The position numbers were made by a program, and so were the translations under genes. A DNA stretch of 64,000 nt from Flavobacterium chryseum (GTDB lineage Bacteria > Bacteroidota > Bacteroidia > Flavobacteriales > Flavobacteriaceae). This document shows positions 52,888-62,463 of the stretch, piece by piece. The notes under the pieces were generated by a model. The model searched no databases. It was not told the origin of the DNA and worked only from the letters and a program-made list of their open reading frames with translations. Location: the NCBI RefSeq assembly GCF_004362015.1, contig NZ_SNWW01000003.1, forward strand, positions 62,001 to 126,000, in the 5' to 3' direction. Every line of letters begins with the position of its first letter. The stretch's first letter is position 1.

Positions 52888-54485
52888 GAAATCATACTTT
52901 TTAGGTCTTCAATTGAATTTGCTTCGTCAATTTTTTTGTCTTGTCGCCATCTCAAAATTCTGGGAAATCGTGTTGCAATTCCGCTTTTATGTCTTTTTGA
53001 AAGTGCAATTCCTTCAAAACCAATTTCGAACACTAGTTGTGGCGTTACACTTCTTACCGGACCAAATCTTTCCAAGGTGTTTTTCTTTATAAAATCATCT
53101 ACTTTTCTAAATTCGGCATCGGTTAAACCGGAATAGGCTTTTGCAAAAGTGACTAATTCTCGTTCGCCTTTATCATTATCTTGCCAAAGTGCAAAAGTAT
53201 AATCGGTAAAAAGATTCGAGCGTCGTCCGTGGCCGCGCATGGCGTACGTTAAAACGGCATCAATTACCAGAGGTTCAATTTTCCATTTCCACCAATCGCC
53301 TTTTTTTCTTCCAACCTGATAAGTTGAATCGTTGCGCTTTATCATCAAACCTTCACTTTTCATTTCGCGGGCTCGCATTCTTTCGTTCGTTACATCTTCC
53401 CAGGAATGGAGCAAAACTCTTTCTGATAATTGAAAGTGAGGTGTTTTATCTTTTATCGAATCGTATAATTGTTCTAATAATAATCTGCGTTCAGAATACG
53501 GTAAATTTCGAATATCCTTTCCTTCCCATTCCAGAATATCATATGCTTTTAGAATTACGGGCACTTTTTCTAATAAAGACGCCGAAATGGTTTTACGTCC
53601 AATTCGCGCTTGTAAATCATTAAAAGTTCCGATTTCCTTTTCGGGGAAAGCTAAAATTTCGGCATCAATAACAGTTCCGTTTGGAATAATTCCGAGGAAA
53701 GATTTAAACTCAGGATATTTATCGGTTACTAACTCCTCACCTCTTGACCAGACATACATTTCGTTTTCACGGATAATGGTTTGAGACCGAATTCCGTCCC
53801 ATTTATGTTCTACTGACCAATCTTCCGGATTTCCGAGATTTTCAACTTCGCCTTCAATTGGATATGCTAGATAAAAAGGATAAGGTTTTGACAAATAATC
53901 GCTGCTTTTTTCATCTAAAATCAATTCCTGAAAAGTAATTGTATTCGGATCCCAATTCCCCATTAATTTATACGCCAAAGCATCTTCATCAACATTTTCT
54001 GCTTTAGATAAGGCACGTGTCATTAATTTTTGGCTTACGCCGATTCTTAAACTTCCGGTAATTAATTTGGTAAAAACGAAGCGTTCGTAATAATTTAGCG
54101 CCAGCCAGTTTTCATGTAAATATTCTTTTTTCTCAATATCTGTTTTCTTCTTTAAGGCGATAATTTCCTGCAGGTATTCGGTTAAACTTTTATCTGAATG
54201 TTCTTTAGTGGTTGGAATTATCAACGCAATAGTTTCGGCCAAATCGCCGACTATATGGTAACTCTCTTCAAAAAGCCACAAGGGAATATTCGCTAATTCA
54301 TTTGCCCAAATTCGTAATAAAGTAGTATTGACAGGTCTGGGCGGACGACGATGCGAAAGAATCGCAATTGTCCACACTTTATCCTCTGGCGATGCATTAT
54401 TAAAATACGTCGTCAAGGCATCGACTTTTACGTTCGTTTTATTCGAACTATCAAGGGTTTTTATGAGTTGGGCGAAATTTTTCAT
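52884..54485 (-). CDS. ATP-dependent DNA ligase (ligase-associated cassette type)
   Basis: 533 residues. An N-terminal helical domain covers about 1-200. The nucleotidyltransferase motif I is KWDGIR with Lys228 as the adenylated residue. The OB-fold domain covers about 400-510, including KWKIEPLVIDAVL (motif V). Seals nicks using ATP; the replicative NAD-dependent LigA should be elsewhere. Its start abuts the exonuclease stop with no gap. Confidence 0.94.
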   Translation of the reverse strand: MKNFAQLIKTLDSSNKTNVKVDALTTYFNNASPEDKVWTIAILSHRRPPRPVNTTLLRIWANELANIPLWLFEESYHIVGDLAETIALIIPTTKEHSDKSLTEYLQEIIALKKKTDIEKKEYLHENWLALNYYERFVFTKLITGSLRIGVSQKLMTRALSKAENVDEDALAYKLMGNWDPNTITFQELILDEKSSDYLSKPYPFYLAYPIEGEVENLGNPEDWSVEHKWDGIRSQTIIRENEMYVWSRGEELVTDKYPEFKSFLGIIPNGTVIDAEILAFPEKEIGTFNDLQARIGRKTISASLLEKVPVILKAYDILEWEGKDIRNLPYSERRLLLEQLYDSIKDKTPHFQLSERVLLHSWEDVTNERMRAREMKSEGLMIKRNDSTYQVGRKKGDWWKWKIEPLVIDAVLTYAMRGHGRRSNLFTDYTFALWQDNDKGERELVTFAKAYSGLTDAEFRKVDDFIKKNTLERFGPVRSVTPQLVFEIGFEGIALSKRHKSGIATRFPRILRWRQDKKIDEANSIEDLKSMIS

Positions 54486-55550
54486 CTATAATTCATTATT
54501 TTCAGCAATGAGCGAAGTTTCATTTTGATCTATTGCAGCTTCTTTATCATCTTTTTCCATTTCTGCCGCTTCGCCTTCATATTGTGTTTTTTCGGTTCTG
54601 GCATCGTAACCCAATTCTCTTAAATATTTAGAAAAAATATCGGTATAACCGTGCGTACAAATTATTTTTTCTGCGCCGGTTGCTTTAATACTGTCTAAAA
54701 GAGAATACCAATCGCAATGATCGCTCAAAACAAAACCTTTGTCAATGGCGCGTCGACGTCTTGCTCCGCGAAATGCCATCCAACCGCTTGCAGAACCGGT
54801 AACAAATGGTGTCATTTTTCTGATCCAGATACTTCCGTGCGCGCTTGGGGGTGCAAGAACAATATTTCCTGCAAACTCTTCTTTTTTGGTTTCACGGGTT
54901 ACTAATGTTGTTGGCGGAAAATCAACCATCGGACGTAAAACATTTGTCATATTTTCAATCGCGCCATGTGTGTATATTTTTCCAATATCAGTATCAAGAT
55001 ATTTTAAAAGTCGTTGTGCTTTGCCTAAAGAATATCCAAAAAGAATAGACGTTTTCCCTTCGGCTTTATTTTCTGCCCACCAATTATTGATTTCTGTAAT
55101 TACTTCGGCTTGAGGTGTCCAATTGAAAGCTGGCAAACCAAAAGTACATTCAGTAATAAATGTGTCGCATTTTACTACTTCGTACGGAACTGAAATCCCG
55201 TCGTCTTCGGTTTTATAATCTCCTGTAAAAACCCAAACTTCGCCTTTGTGTTCTACACGAATTTGAGAGCTTCCTATAATATGTCCGGCTGGATGAAGCG
55301 AGAATTTTACGTTATTTATCACAAAGGTTTCTCCCCACTCTTTTCCCGTCACATTTATTTCTCCTAAACGATGGCGAATGATCGGCACATTAGTATGATG
55401 TGTAATATAATTTTGATGTCCCCAGCGTGAATGATCGGCATGACCGTGCGTAATAATGGCGTTTTTTACCGGACGCCACGGATCAAGATAAACATCGGCC
55501 TGCTGGCAATAAATACCTTTATCATTAAAAGCTAAAAGTGGGATTTTCAT
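54486..55550 (-). CDS. Ligase-associated DNA exonuclease (metallo-beta-lactamase / beta-CASP fold)
   Basis: 354 residues. The metal site ITHGHADHSRWG is near residues 33-44 and FTGDYKTEDDG follows at about 109-119. This is the SNM1/Artemis-like exonuclease of the repair cassette. A C-terminal charged tail of about 30 residues is present. It is the first gene of the operon exo-ligase-helicase-phosphoesterase. The 201 bp between it and pruA contain only a plus-strand promoter element for pruA. Confidence 0.93.
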   Translation of the reverse strand: MKIPLLAFNDKGIYCQQADVYLDPWRPVKNAIITHGHADHSRWGHQNYITHHTNVPIIRHRLGEINVTGKEWGETFVINNVKFSLHPAGHIIGSSQIRVEHKGEVWVFTGDYKTEDDGISVPYEVVKCDTFITECTFGLPAFNWTPQAEVITEINNWWAENKAEGKTSILFGYSLGKAQRLLKYLDTDIGKIYTHGAIENMTNVLRPMVDFPPTTLVTRETKKEEFAGNIVLAPPSAHGSIWIRKMTPFVTGSASGWMAFRGARRRRAIDKGFVLSDHCDWYSLLDSIKATGAEKIICTHGYTDIFSKYLRELGYDARTEKTQYEGEAAEMEKDDKEAAIDQNETSLIAENNEL

Positions 55551-55702
55551 CTTATTACATTTTAAAAAATTACAAAAATGCTGAGCGCATCAACCTCAAA
55601 TTTAAATATTTACACAGATATGAATATTACAACTTAATGCTATTACTTTATTAAATTACAACTTTTTAATATTGTATTGTGATTTAATCAAATTATCATT
55701 TG

Positions 55703-55710
55703 TACTTTTG
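55703..55710 (+). promoter_or_regulatory. Putative -7 element of pruA
   Basis: TACTTTTG fits TAnnTTTG. The nearest TTG upstream is 23 bp away, longer than ideal. The ATG is at 55752. Confidence 0.5.
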
Positions 55711-55751
55711 TATAAAATTAAATAATTCGTAATTTTAAAATATTTCATCCC

Positions 55752-57377
55752 ATGTTAAAAGGATTCTTTCATGTACCAAAAGCGGTAAACGAACCTGTAA
55801 AAGGATACGCGCCGAACTCACCAGAAAAAGCAGCTGTTCAGGCAGCATACACTTCAATGTGGAACTCGAAAATTGATGTTCCATTATACATTGGTAGTGA
55901 AGAAATCAAAACTGGAAACACTAAAACAATCTCAGCTCCTCACGATCACAAACATATCGTTGGAACCTATCATTTGGCTGAAAAACAACATATCGAAAAA
56001 GCAATTGCAAATGCTCTTGAATCAAGAACAGCATGGGCAAATATGGCATGGGAACAACGTGCTGCTATTTTCTTAAAAGCGGCTGAACTTATTGCCGGTC
56101 CTTACAGAGCTCGTATCAACGCTGCGACAATGATTGGACAGTCTAAAAATATTCACCAGGCAGAAATTGATGCTTCTTGCGAATTGATCGACTTTTTACG
56201 TTACAACGTAGAATTTATGACTCAAATTTACGGAGATCAGCCAAAATCTGATTCTACTGTTTGGAACCGTTTAGAATACAGACCTCTTGAAGGTTTTGTC
56301 TACGCGATTACTCCTTTTAACTTTACTGCTATTGCTGCAAATCTTCCTGCAAGTGCTGCTATGATGGGTAATGTTGTGGTTTGGAAACCAAGTGATAGCC
56401 AGGTTTTCTCGGCAAAAATTATTATCGAAGTTTTCAAAGAAGCTGGTGTTCCTGATGGCGTTATCAACGTTGTTTTTGGAGACGCTTTAATGATTACGGA
56501 TACTGTTTTGGCAAGCCGTGATTTTGCCGGAATTCACTTTACAGGATCAACTCATGTATTTAAAGATATCTGGGCTAAAATTGGTGCAAATATTCATCAC
56601 TATAAAACATACCCAAGAATCGTTGGTGAAACTGGTGGTAAGGATTTTATCATTGCGCACCCAAGCGCTAACGCAAAACAAGTTTCTACAGGAATTACTC
56701 GTGGTGCATTTGAATATCAAGGTCAAAAATGTTCTGCAGCTTCAAGAGCTTATATTCCGCAAAGTTTATGGCCAGCTGTGAAAGAACAATTAATTGCTGA
56801 TGTAAAATCTTTTAAAATGGGTTCTCCGGAAGATTTCGGAAACTTTATTACAGCAGTTATTCACGAAGGTTCTTTTGATAAATTAGCAAGTTTTATTGAT
56901 CAGGCTAAAAAAGATGCTGATGCTGAAATCATCATTGGTGGAAACTACGATAAATCGGTTGGATATTTTATTGAGCCAACGGTTATTGTAACGACAAATC
57001 CAAAATATACTACAATGGAAACCGAATTATTCGGACCAGTTATGACTATATATGTATACGAAGATGCAAAATGGGAAGAGACTTTAGAATTAGTTGATAC
57101 TACTTCTGAATATGCTTTAACCGGAGCTGTATTTAGCCAGGATCGTTATGCTATTGAAGTAGCGACTACGAAATTGCAAAATGCTGCAGGTAACTTCTAC
57201 ATTAATGATAAACCAACCGGAGCTGTTGTAGGAATGCAGCCTTTTGGTGGAGCAAGAGCTTCTGGAACTAACGATAAAGCAGGTTCTGCATTGAACTTAT
57301 TACGTTGGGCTTCTCCTAGAACTATCAAAGAAACGTTTGTAACTCCAGAAGATTACAGATATCCATTTTTAGGTTAA
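55752..57377 (+). CDS. pruA: 1-pyrroline-5-carboxylate dehydrogenase
   Basis: 541 residues, aldehyde dehydrogenase superfamily. Oxidises P5C/glutamate semialdehyde to glutamate with NAD, the second step of proline breakdown. Catalytic Cys327 is in YQGQKCSAASR; the NAD-binding FTGSTHVFK and the ETGGKDF stretch (general base Glu) are present. It lacks an N-terminal proline dehydrogenase domain, so PutA activity must be separate. Ends in a strong hairpin. Confidence 0.95.
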   Translation: MLKGFFHVPKAVNEPVKGYAPNSPEKAAVQAAYTSMWNSKIDVPLYIGSEEIKTGNTKTISAPHDHKHIVGTYHLAEKQHIEKAIANALESRTAWANMAWEQRAAIFLKAAELIAGPYRARINAATMIGQSKNIHQAEIDASCELIDFLRYNVEFMTQIYGDQPKSDSTVWNRLEYRPLEGFVYAITPFNFTAIAANLPASAAMMGNVVVWKPSDSQVFSAKIIIEVFKEAGVPDGVINVVFGDALMITDTVLASRDFAGIHFTGSTHVFKDIWAKIGANIHHYKTYPRIVGETGGKDFIIAHPSANAKQVSTGITRGAFEYQGQKCSAASRAYIPQSLWPAVKEQLIADVKSFKMGSPEDFGNFITAVIHEGSFDKLASFIDQAKKDADAEIIIGGNYDKSVGYFIEPTVIVTTNPKYTTMETELFGPVMTIYVYEDAKWEETLELVDTTSEYALTGAVFSQDRYAIEVATTKLQNAAGNFYINDKPTGAVVGMQPFGGARASGTNDKAGSALNLLRWASPRTIKETFVTPEDYRYPFLG

Positions 57378-57681
57378 TCATCTGATTTCAGATTTAGATT
57401 CATAAAAAGCCGCAAATTTCAATTGAAGTTTGCGGCTTTTCTTTTCTTCAAATTTAATTTTTACTTCATTAAAATACTGAATTTCAACAAATAACACAGA
57501 CTACAAAAATTACCAAATAGATTTTGTAATACTTTTCTTATGATATTGAATTTCAATACATTAGATGATTCAAAAATCCTATTCTGTTATTTTAAAAACT
57601 TCTTATTCCTATATATAAAACTACATCACTATACATTTGCCTGTACAAAAAAAACTTAATTAAAATTAAAAATACAGACTT
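57378..57681. other. Intergenic region pruA to the unrecognised gene
   Basis: 304 bp. It holds the pruA terminator and a TACATTTG -7-like element (57632-57639), 42 bp before the next ATG. A short repeated word ATTGAATTTCAA occurs near 57546-57558 and in part near 57478. Nothing else seen. Confidence 0.6.
57403..57442 (+). terminator. Terminator of pruA
   Basis: Stem AAAAGCCGCAAA / TTTGCGGCTTTT, GC-rich, followed by a T-rich tract. Confidence 0.9.
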
Positions 57682-58413
57682 ATGAGAAATTTAAACAACG
57701 TTCCTAAAGTAATTCTAGAATCAAAAAGCATTGGTCATTCAATTGATTTTAAATGGAATAAAAAGAAAATAGATAAATTTTTAGATCCTATTGAACAAAA
57801 TTTTGAGTTAGAAAATGCATTAATGAAAATTAACCATAAAGGTTCTATTGGTTTAACGGCAGCGTTGCTGGAGTGGGTTTACTGGCGTTTTACAGGATAC
57901 ACACAATCGACTAATGATACTCAAAAACGTATTGAAGCACTTTGGTGCTCTATTAATGAGCGTGAACAAACAAATCCTTTATTGTTTGATACTGATCTTG
58001 AAGTTCCCGCTGTAGGTTCTGTTGACGGCGTTTTATGGATCGCTTTAATGAATGTAAGAATGGTTGATGTACTATATAGAAAAGGATCTTATTTTTTACA
58101 AAGTGAACTTTTAGGATTGGTATTATTAGCACGTCACATAACTCCAAAAAAGAAAGCTTTTGACAATTGGCTTAATAAAACTGTTTCGGAGTTAATTCGT
58201 GTATGTCCTCGCCAATATAATACTGATTTGAATGAAGAATCTGAAGAAGCTGTATACGATTCATCACATGAACCAGCAATATGCCGCGAGTTTTTCTTTG
58301 ATTCTGAATTTAATTATTCTCGTGAAGCAGCAGAAAAAGCACTTCATAATTTTATTGAGAATTTAGATCATAAAGCAAATCCCTTCTTAGATATTTCAAG
58401 AAAGGCATCTTAG
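57682..58413 (+). CDS. Unrecognised cytoplasmic protein
   Basis: 243 residues with no signal peptide or membrane segment. It is mostly helical in appearance, with a Trp-rich stretch (LLEWVYWRFTGYTQ, about 62-75) and an acidic middle (DLNEESEEAVYDSSHEP, about 181-197). I do not recognise the family and see no catalytic motif. It is a single-gene unit with its own -7-like element and a clean terminator (58431-58472), so it is likely expressed. Codon use looks like its neighbours. Confidence 0.8.
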   Translation: MRNLNNVPKVILESKSIGHSIDFKWNKKKIDKFLDPIEQNFELENALMKINHKGSIGLTAALLEWVYWRFTGYTQSTNDTQKRIEALWCSINEREQTNPLLFDTDLEVPAVGSVDGVLWIALMNVRMVDVLYRKGSYFLQSELLGLVLLARHITPKKKAFDNWLNKTVSELIRVCPRQYNTDLNEESEEAVYDSSHEPAICREFFFDSEFNYSREAAEKALHNFIENLDHKANPFLDISRKAS

Positions 58414-58430
58414 TGTAATAGCTATTAATT

Positions 58431-58472
58431 CAAAAATGACCCGCAAAATAAGTTTTGATCGGGTCATTTTTT
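58431..58472 (+). terminator. Terminator between the unrecognised gene and rsmG
   Basis: Stem AAAATGACCCG / CGGGTCATTTT with T8; it can serve both convergent genes. Confidence 0.85.
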
Positions 58473-58509
58473 TTATAACTTGATACTTTTTAAAACTAGA
58501 AACTATAAT

Positions 58510-59139
58510 CTAAGCCTGAAACTTCAAAGGCAAATGCACCACTTTTTTGGTTTCAAAAAACTCATCTTCAAAAATAGTCGACAAGTCATATAAAGTCGCT
58601 TTAGGAAAATCTTTTAATTCTTCGGTTAAATCTCCACCTTTAAGATATAGAATTCCGTTTTTCAAAGTATGTTTTTGTTGTTTCTTGATTTTATCTTTTA
58701 TCCAGGAAACGAAATCCGGCATATTGGTGACGGCGCGGCTTACGATAAAATCAAAATCTCCTTTTACCAATTCGGCACGTTTTTGTTCTGCTTTCACATT
58801 TTTTAATTCTAATGCATCGACAACGCCCTGAACTACTTTTATTTTTTTGGCAATAATATCAATTAAATAAAAACGCGTTTCGGGAAAAAGAATCGCTAAT
58901 GGTATTCCCGGAAATCCTCCTCCGGTTCCAACATCAAGAACAAATGTTCCCGGCTCGAACTTCATAATTTTTGCAATTCCTAACGAATGCAGAATATGTT
59001 TGGTATATAAAGCATCAATATCTTTACGTGAAATGACATTGATTTTTTCATTCCAATCGTGGTATAAAAAGTCTAATTTTTGAAATTGTTCGATCTGAAT
59101 CTCGGTCAAATCAGGAAAATATTTCAATATCTCATCCAT
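58510..59139 (-). CDS. rsmG: 16S rRNA (guanine-527-N7)-methyltransferase RsmG
   Basis: 209 residues (GidB). SAM motif LDVGTGGGFPGIPLAI (about 69-84), the ISRKDIDALYTKHILHSLG region (about 36-54) and FDFIVSRAVTNM are family signatures. Methylates N7 of G527 in the 530 loop of 16S rRNA. Monocistronic, divergent from the desaturase gene. Confidence 0.96.
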   Translation of the reverse strand: MDEILKYFPDLTEIQIEQFQKLDFLYHDWNEKINVISRKDIDALYTKHILHSLGIAKIMKFEPGTFVLDVGTGGGFPGIPLAILFPETRFYLIDIIAKKIKVVQGVVDALELKNVKAEQKRAELVKGDFDFIVSRAVTNMPDFVSWIKDKIKKQQKHTLKNGILYLKGGDLTEELKDFPKATLYDLSTIFEDEFFETKKVVHLPLKFQA

Positions 59140-59219
59140 TGCTGTAATTTTTTAACAAAAGTAGTACTTTACAGTTGAAATATTTAACTCAAATTTGCAA
59201 ATTGAAAATTTATAATAAT

Positions 59220-59227
59220 TATCTTTG
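59220..59227 (+). promoter_or_regulatory. Putative -7 element of the desaturase gene
   Basis: TATCTTTG fits TAnnTTTG, 19 bp before the ATG at 59247; TTTG at 59194-59197 is 22 bp upstream, slightly far for a -33 box. Confidence 0.55.
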
Positions 59228-59246
59228 AAAACTATTTAAATTAATT

Positions 59247-60341
59247 ATGAATAACTCTGCGCCTACATTTGCTAAACAAGACAATCTGAAGTTTTTCAGA
59301 ACACTTAACTCACGAGTAAACAATTACTTCAAGGAGAACAACATTCAGAAAACCGGAAACTGGAAGCTGCATTTAAAAGCAGTAATCCTGTTTGCTATTT
59401 TCCTGACGCCTTATTTTTTGATCTTAACTATTGACATGCCGTTCTGGGCACAATTATTATTGAACATTCTTATGGGAATAGGAATGGCCGGAATTGGAAT
59501 GAACGTTATGCACGATGGTAACCATGGATCTTACTCTTCTAAATCCTGGATTAACAAAATTATGGGTGGAAGCATTTATGTTTTAGCCGGAAATGTACAC
59601 AACTGGCAAGTACAACACAATGTATTACACCATACTTATACAAATATTCACGGTCATGATGAAGATCTTGATGCAGGAAGAATTATTCGTTTTACAAAAA
59701 ATGCTGAATGGCATCGTTTTCATAAATTTCAACATTACTATTCTTTCTTTTTATATGGACTATTGACTTTCAATTGGGCTTTAACAACTGATTTTAAGCA
59801 AATGAAAGGTTACCTAAAAAGAAAATTATCTTACGGAACACCTCAAAGTCCTGCTAAATTATGGACTGTTTTGGTGATCACAAAAATAATCTACGTTTTA
59901 ATCTGGATGGTTTTACCAATGGTTCTTGGTGTAACATGGTGGAAAGTTGTTGTTGGATTTTTCGTAATGCATTATGTAGCCGGATTAATTTTGAGTATTG
60001 TTTTTCAATTGGCACACGTTGTTGAAGAAACTTCAAATCCGATTCCTAATGAAGAAGGAGAAATGGAAAACACATGGGCAATTCACCAATTGTATACAAC
60101 GGCTAATTTTGCTCCAAAAAACAAGATTGTTAACTGGTTTACAGGAGGATTAAATCACCAAATTGAGCATCATATTTTTCCACATATCAGCCACGTCCAC
60201 TATGGAAAAATCGCTGAAATTGTAAAACAAACTGCTAAAGAATGTAACTTGCCATATCATGAATTCAAAACAATGAGAGGTGCTGTTATTGCGCATTACA
60301 AGCATTTGAAAGATCTTGGAACAAAACCTGAACTAGCATAA
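59247..60341 (+). CDS. Membrane fatty acid (acyl-CoA/lipid) desaturase
   Basis: 364 residues, about four membrane helices. Three histidine boxes: HDGNH at 89-93, HNVLHH at 124-129 and HQIEHH at 304-309, the last of front-end (delta-6-like, linoleoyl-CoA desaturase) type. No cytochrome b5 domain is present. Uses oxygen and an external electron donor to introduce a double bond; likely tunes membrane fluidity. It lies 88 bp upstream of the aminotransferase. Confidence 0.92.
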   Translation: MNNSAPTFAKQDNLKFFRTLNSRVNNYFKENNIQKTGNWKLHLKAVILFAIFLTPYFLILTIDMPFWAQLLLNILMGIGMAGIGMNVMHDGNHGSYSSKSWINKIMGGSIYVLAGNVHNWQVQHNVLHHTYTNIHGHDEDLDAGRIIRFTKNAEWHRFHKFQHYYSFFLYGLLTFNWALTTDFKQMKGYLKRKLSYGTPQSPAKLWTVLVITKIIYVLIWMVLPMVLGVTWWKVVVGFFVMHYVAGLILSIVFQLAHVVEETSNPIPNEEGEMENTWAIHQLYTTANFAPKNKIVNWFTGGLNHQIEHHIFPHISHVHYGKIAEIVKQTAKECNLPYHEFKTMRGAVIAHYKHLKDLGTKPELA

Positions 60342-60429
60342 TTTTCATTATAAAATACTGTAACATAAAGATGCAATGCAACTTTATATTACATCTCAAC
60401 TAAATAATAAACCGCAATTAACTACAAAA

Positions 60430-61620
60430 ATGAATCACATTCTTTCGGACAGAATCAACAACTTAGCTACATCACAAACCTTAGCAATGGCTGCTTTAGC
60501 GCGTGAATTAAAATCACAAGGAAAAGACATTATCAGTTTAAGTTTAGGTGAGCCTGACTTTAATACACCCGATTTTATTAAAGAAGCTGTTAAAAAAGCA
60601 GTTGATGAAAATTACAGCACATATTCTCCGGTAGAAGGTTATTTAGAATTAAGAGAAGCAATTTGCAGAAAATTTAAAAGAGATAATAATTTAGATTACA
60701 AACCAACTCAAATTGTAGTTTCTACAGGAGCAAAACAATCTTTATACAACATTGCACAAGTAATGTTAAATGATGGTGACGAAGTTATTTTACCAGCACC
60801 ATACTGGGTTTCTTATTTCGAAATTGTAAAACTTTCTGGTGGAGTTCCTGTTGAGGTTCCAACATCTGTAGATACTGATTTCAAAATTACACCAGCACAA
60901 TTAGAAGCTGCAATTACACCAAAAACAAAAATGATGTGGTTCAGTTCTCCTTGTAACCCATCTGGATCTGTATACAGCAGAGAAGAATTAACAGCTCTTG
61001 CAAAAGTTTTAGAAAAACATCCAAATATATATGTTGTTGCCGATGAGATTTATGAGCACATTAATTTCTCTGGAACATTCTGCAGTATCGGTTCGATCCC
61101 GGGAATGTTCGAAAGAACAATTACTGTAAACGGAGTTGCAAAAGCATTTGCAATGACAGGATACAGAATTGGTTATATTGGAGCGCCGGAATTTATCGCA
61201 AAAGCGTGTACAAAAATTCAGGGACAAGTAACTTCAGGAGCAAACTCTGTTGCACAGCGTGCTACAATTACTGCTGTAGATGCTGACCCAAGTGTTTTAA
61301 ACCACATGGTTCAGGCTTTTCACGAGCGCAGAGATTTAGTAGTTGGATTATTAAAAGAAATTCCAGGTGTAAAAATCAACGTTCCGGAAGGGGCATTTTA
61401 TGTTTTCCCTGACGTTTCTTCTTTCTTCGGAAAAACTTTAAAAGGAACTGAAATTAAAGATGCTAACGATTTATCAATGTATCTTTTAGGAGAAGCAAAC
61501 GTTGCAACTGTAACAGGTGACGCTTTCGGAAATCCAAACTGTATTCGTTTCTCTTACGCAACAAGCAACGATATTTTAAAAGAAGCACTACGCAGAATCA
61601 AAGAAGCTTTGGCTGCATAA
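60430..61620 (+). CDS. Pyridoxal-phosphate aspartate/aromatic aminotransferase (class I)
   Basis: 396 residues from the ATG at 60430 (MNHILSDRINNLATSQT); an in-frame ATG at 60376 adds 18 residues with no family character. PLP Lys238 is in VNGVAKAFAMTGYRIGY. SLGEPDFNTPDF near the N-terminus, SSPCNPSGSVYSREE and DEIYEHINF are class I signatures of the aspartate aminotransferase subgroup I-gamma. Exact substrate is not certain. Confidence 0.94.
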   Translation: MNHILSDRINNLATSQTLAMAALARELKSQGKDIISLSLGEPDFNTPDFIKEAVKKAVDENYSTYSPVEGYLELREAICRKFKRDNNLDYKPTQIVVSTGAKQSLYNIAQVMLNDGDEVILPAPYWVSYFEIVKLSGGVPVEVPTSVDTDFKITPAQLEAAITPKTKMMWFSSPCNPSGSVYSREELTALAKVLEKHPNIYVVADEIYEHINFSGTFCSIGSIPGMFERTITVNGVAKAFAMTGYRIGYIGAPEFIAKACTKIQGQVTSGANSVAQRATITAVDADPSVLNHMVQAFHERRDLVVGLLKEIPGVKINVPEGAFYVFPDVSSFFGKTLKGTEIKDANDLSMYLLGEANVATVTGDAFGNPNCIRFSYATSNDILKEALRRIKEALAA

Positions 61621-61922
61621 CAATATTAATCATTTTACTAAAAACGGCTTAAGGTTTAAAGTTTCATCACTTTATACTTTGAGCTGTTTTTTTTATGGAC
61701 TTACTTTTGGCATGTCTGCCGCGACGGATCGGGCTATAACTAACGCAAACGGAAAACTTACATCTATATTTCGAAAGAAATCTTCTTAATCGTCTGTCAA
61801 ATTAAAGCAGACTTTCAAAATTCCCATTCTACAATTTTATAAATCACTAAGATAATTCTGTAAAACGTAAGGCTTCTTAAAATCCCATCTTTGTAATATA
61901 AATTAATTAAAAAATTATTGTC
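61621..61922. other. Intergenic region with a short GC-rich tract
   Basis: 302 bp. After the terminator, 61710-61738 (from GGCATGTCTGCCGCGACGG onwards) is much richer in GC than the surroundings and is not part of any reading frame I can support. The remainder is AT-rich, with CATCTTTG (about 61889-61896) as a weak -7 candidate. Confidence 0.5.
61640..61692 (+). terminator. Terminator of the aminotransferase gene
   Basis: Long imperfect stem AAAACGGCTTAAGGTTTAAA / TTTATACTTTGAGCTGTTTT with G-U pairs, followed by T8. Confidence 0.75.
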
Positions 61923-62381
61923 ATGATACATACAGATGAAACCACAAAAGAAGCAGTAAGTACATTAGAAGGATTAATTTCAATTCTTGAAGACGGAAAA
62001 CTAGGATATACAAATGCTGCTGAGCACGTAGAAAGTCCAGCTATTAAAACTGATTTTTTAGATTATGCACGTGAACGCGCATTATTTATTGTAGAAATAC
62101 AAGACGAAATCAACAGATTAGGAAAATCAACTGATACTTCAGGCGGAGGTCCGTTAGGAGCTTTACACCGTACCTGGATCGATATTAAATCATCATTTAC
62201 CGGTGGAGATACAGAAGCCATTATCAATGCTTGTATTACAGGAGAAGAAGCTGCTATTGAAAAATACAAAATGGCTTTAGAAAAAAATGAACTTGAAGCT
62301 AGTCAAATTTCAATTGTTTCAAAACAATTAAACAGCATACAAAATACTTTGACTAAAATCAAAATGAAAAAATTGTCATAA
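61923..62381 (+). CDS. PA2169-family four-helix-bundle protein (DUF2383)
   Basis: 152 residues, all-helical, ferritin-like pattern. TTKEAVSTLEGLISILEDGKL at the start (about 7-27) and HRTWIDIKSSFTGGDTEAII around 85-104 match the PA2169/DUF2383 type. It has few metal-ligand pairs of true ferritins, so iron storage is not implied. Such genes are often stress-induced; this is inference. Terminator follows at 62407-62443. Confidence 0.85.
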   Translation: MIHTDETTKEAVSTLEGLISILEDGKLGYTNAAEHVESPAIKTDFLDYARERALFIVEIQDEINRLGKSTDTSGGGPLGALHRTWIDIKSSFTGGDTEAIINACITGEEAAIEKYKMALEKNELEASQISIVSKQLNSIQNTLTKIKMKKLS

Positions 62382-62406
62382 TAAATTGACACTGTTTTTT
62401 GAGAAC

Positions 62407-62443
62407 GAAAACTATCCGGTTTATTAAACTGGGTAGTTTTTTT
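62407..62443 (+). terminator. Terminator of the DUF2383 gene
   Basis: Stem AAAACTATCCGGTTT / AAACTGGGTAGTTTT with two G-U pairs and a T-run tail. Confidence 0.75.
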
Positions 62444-62463
62444 GTTTTTGTAAAACTCGCATT

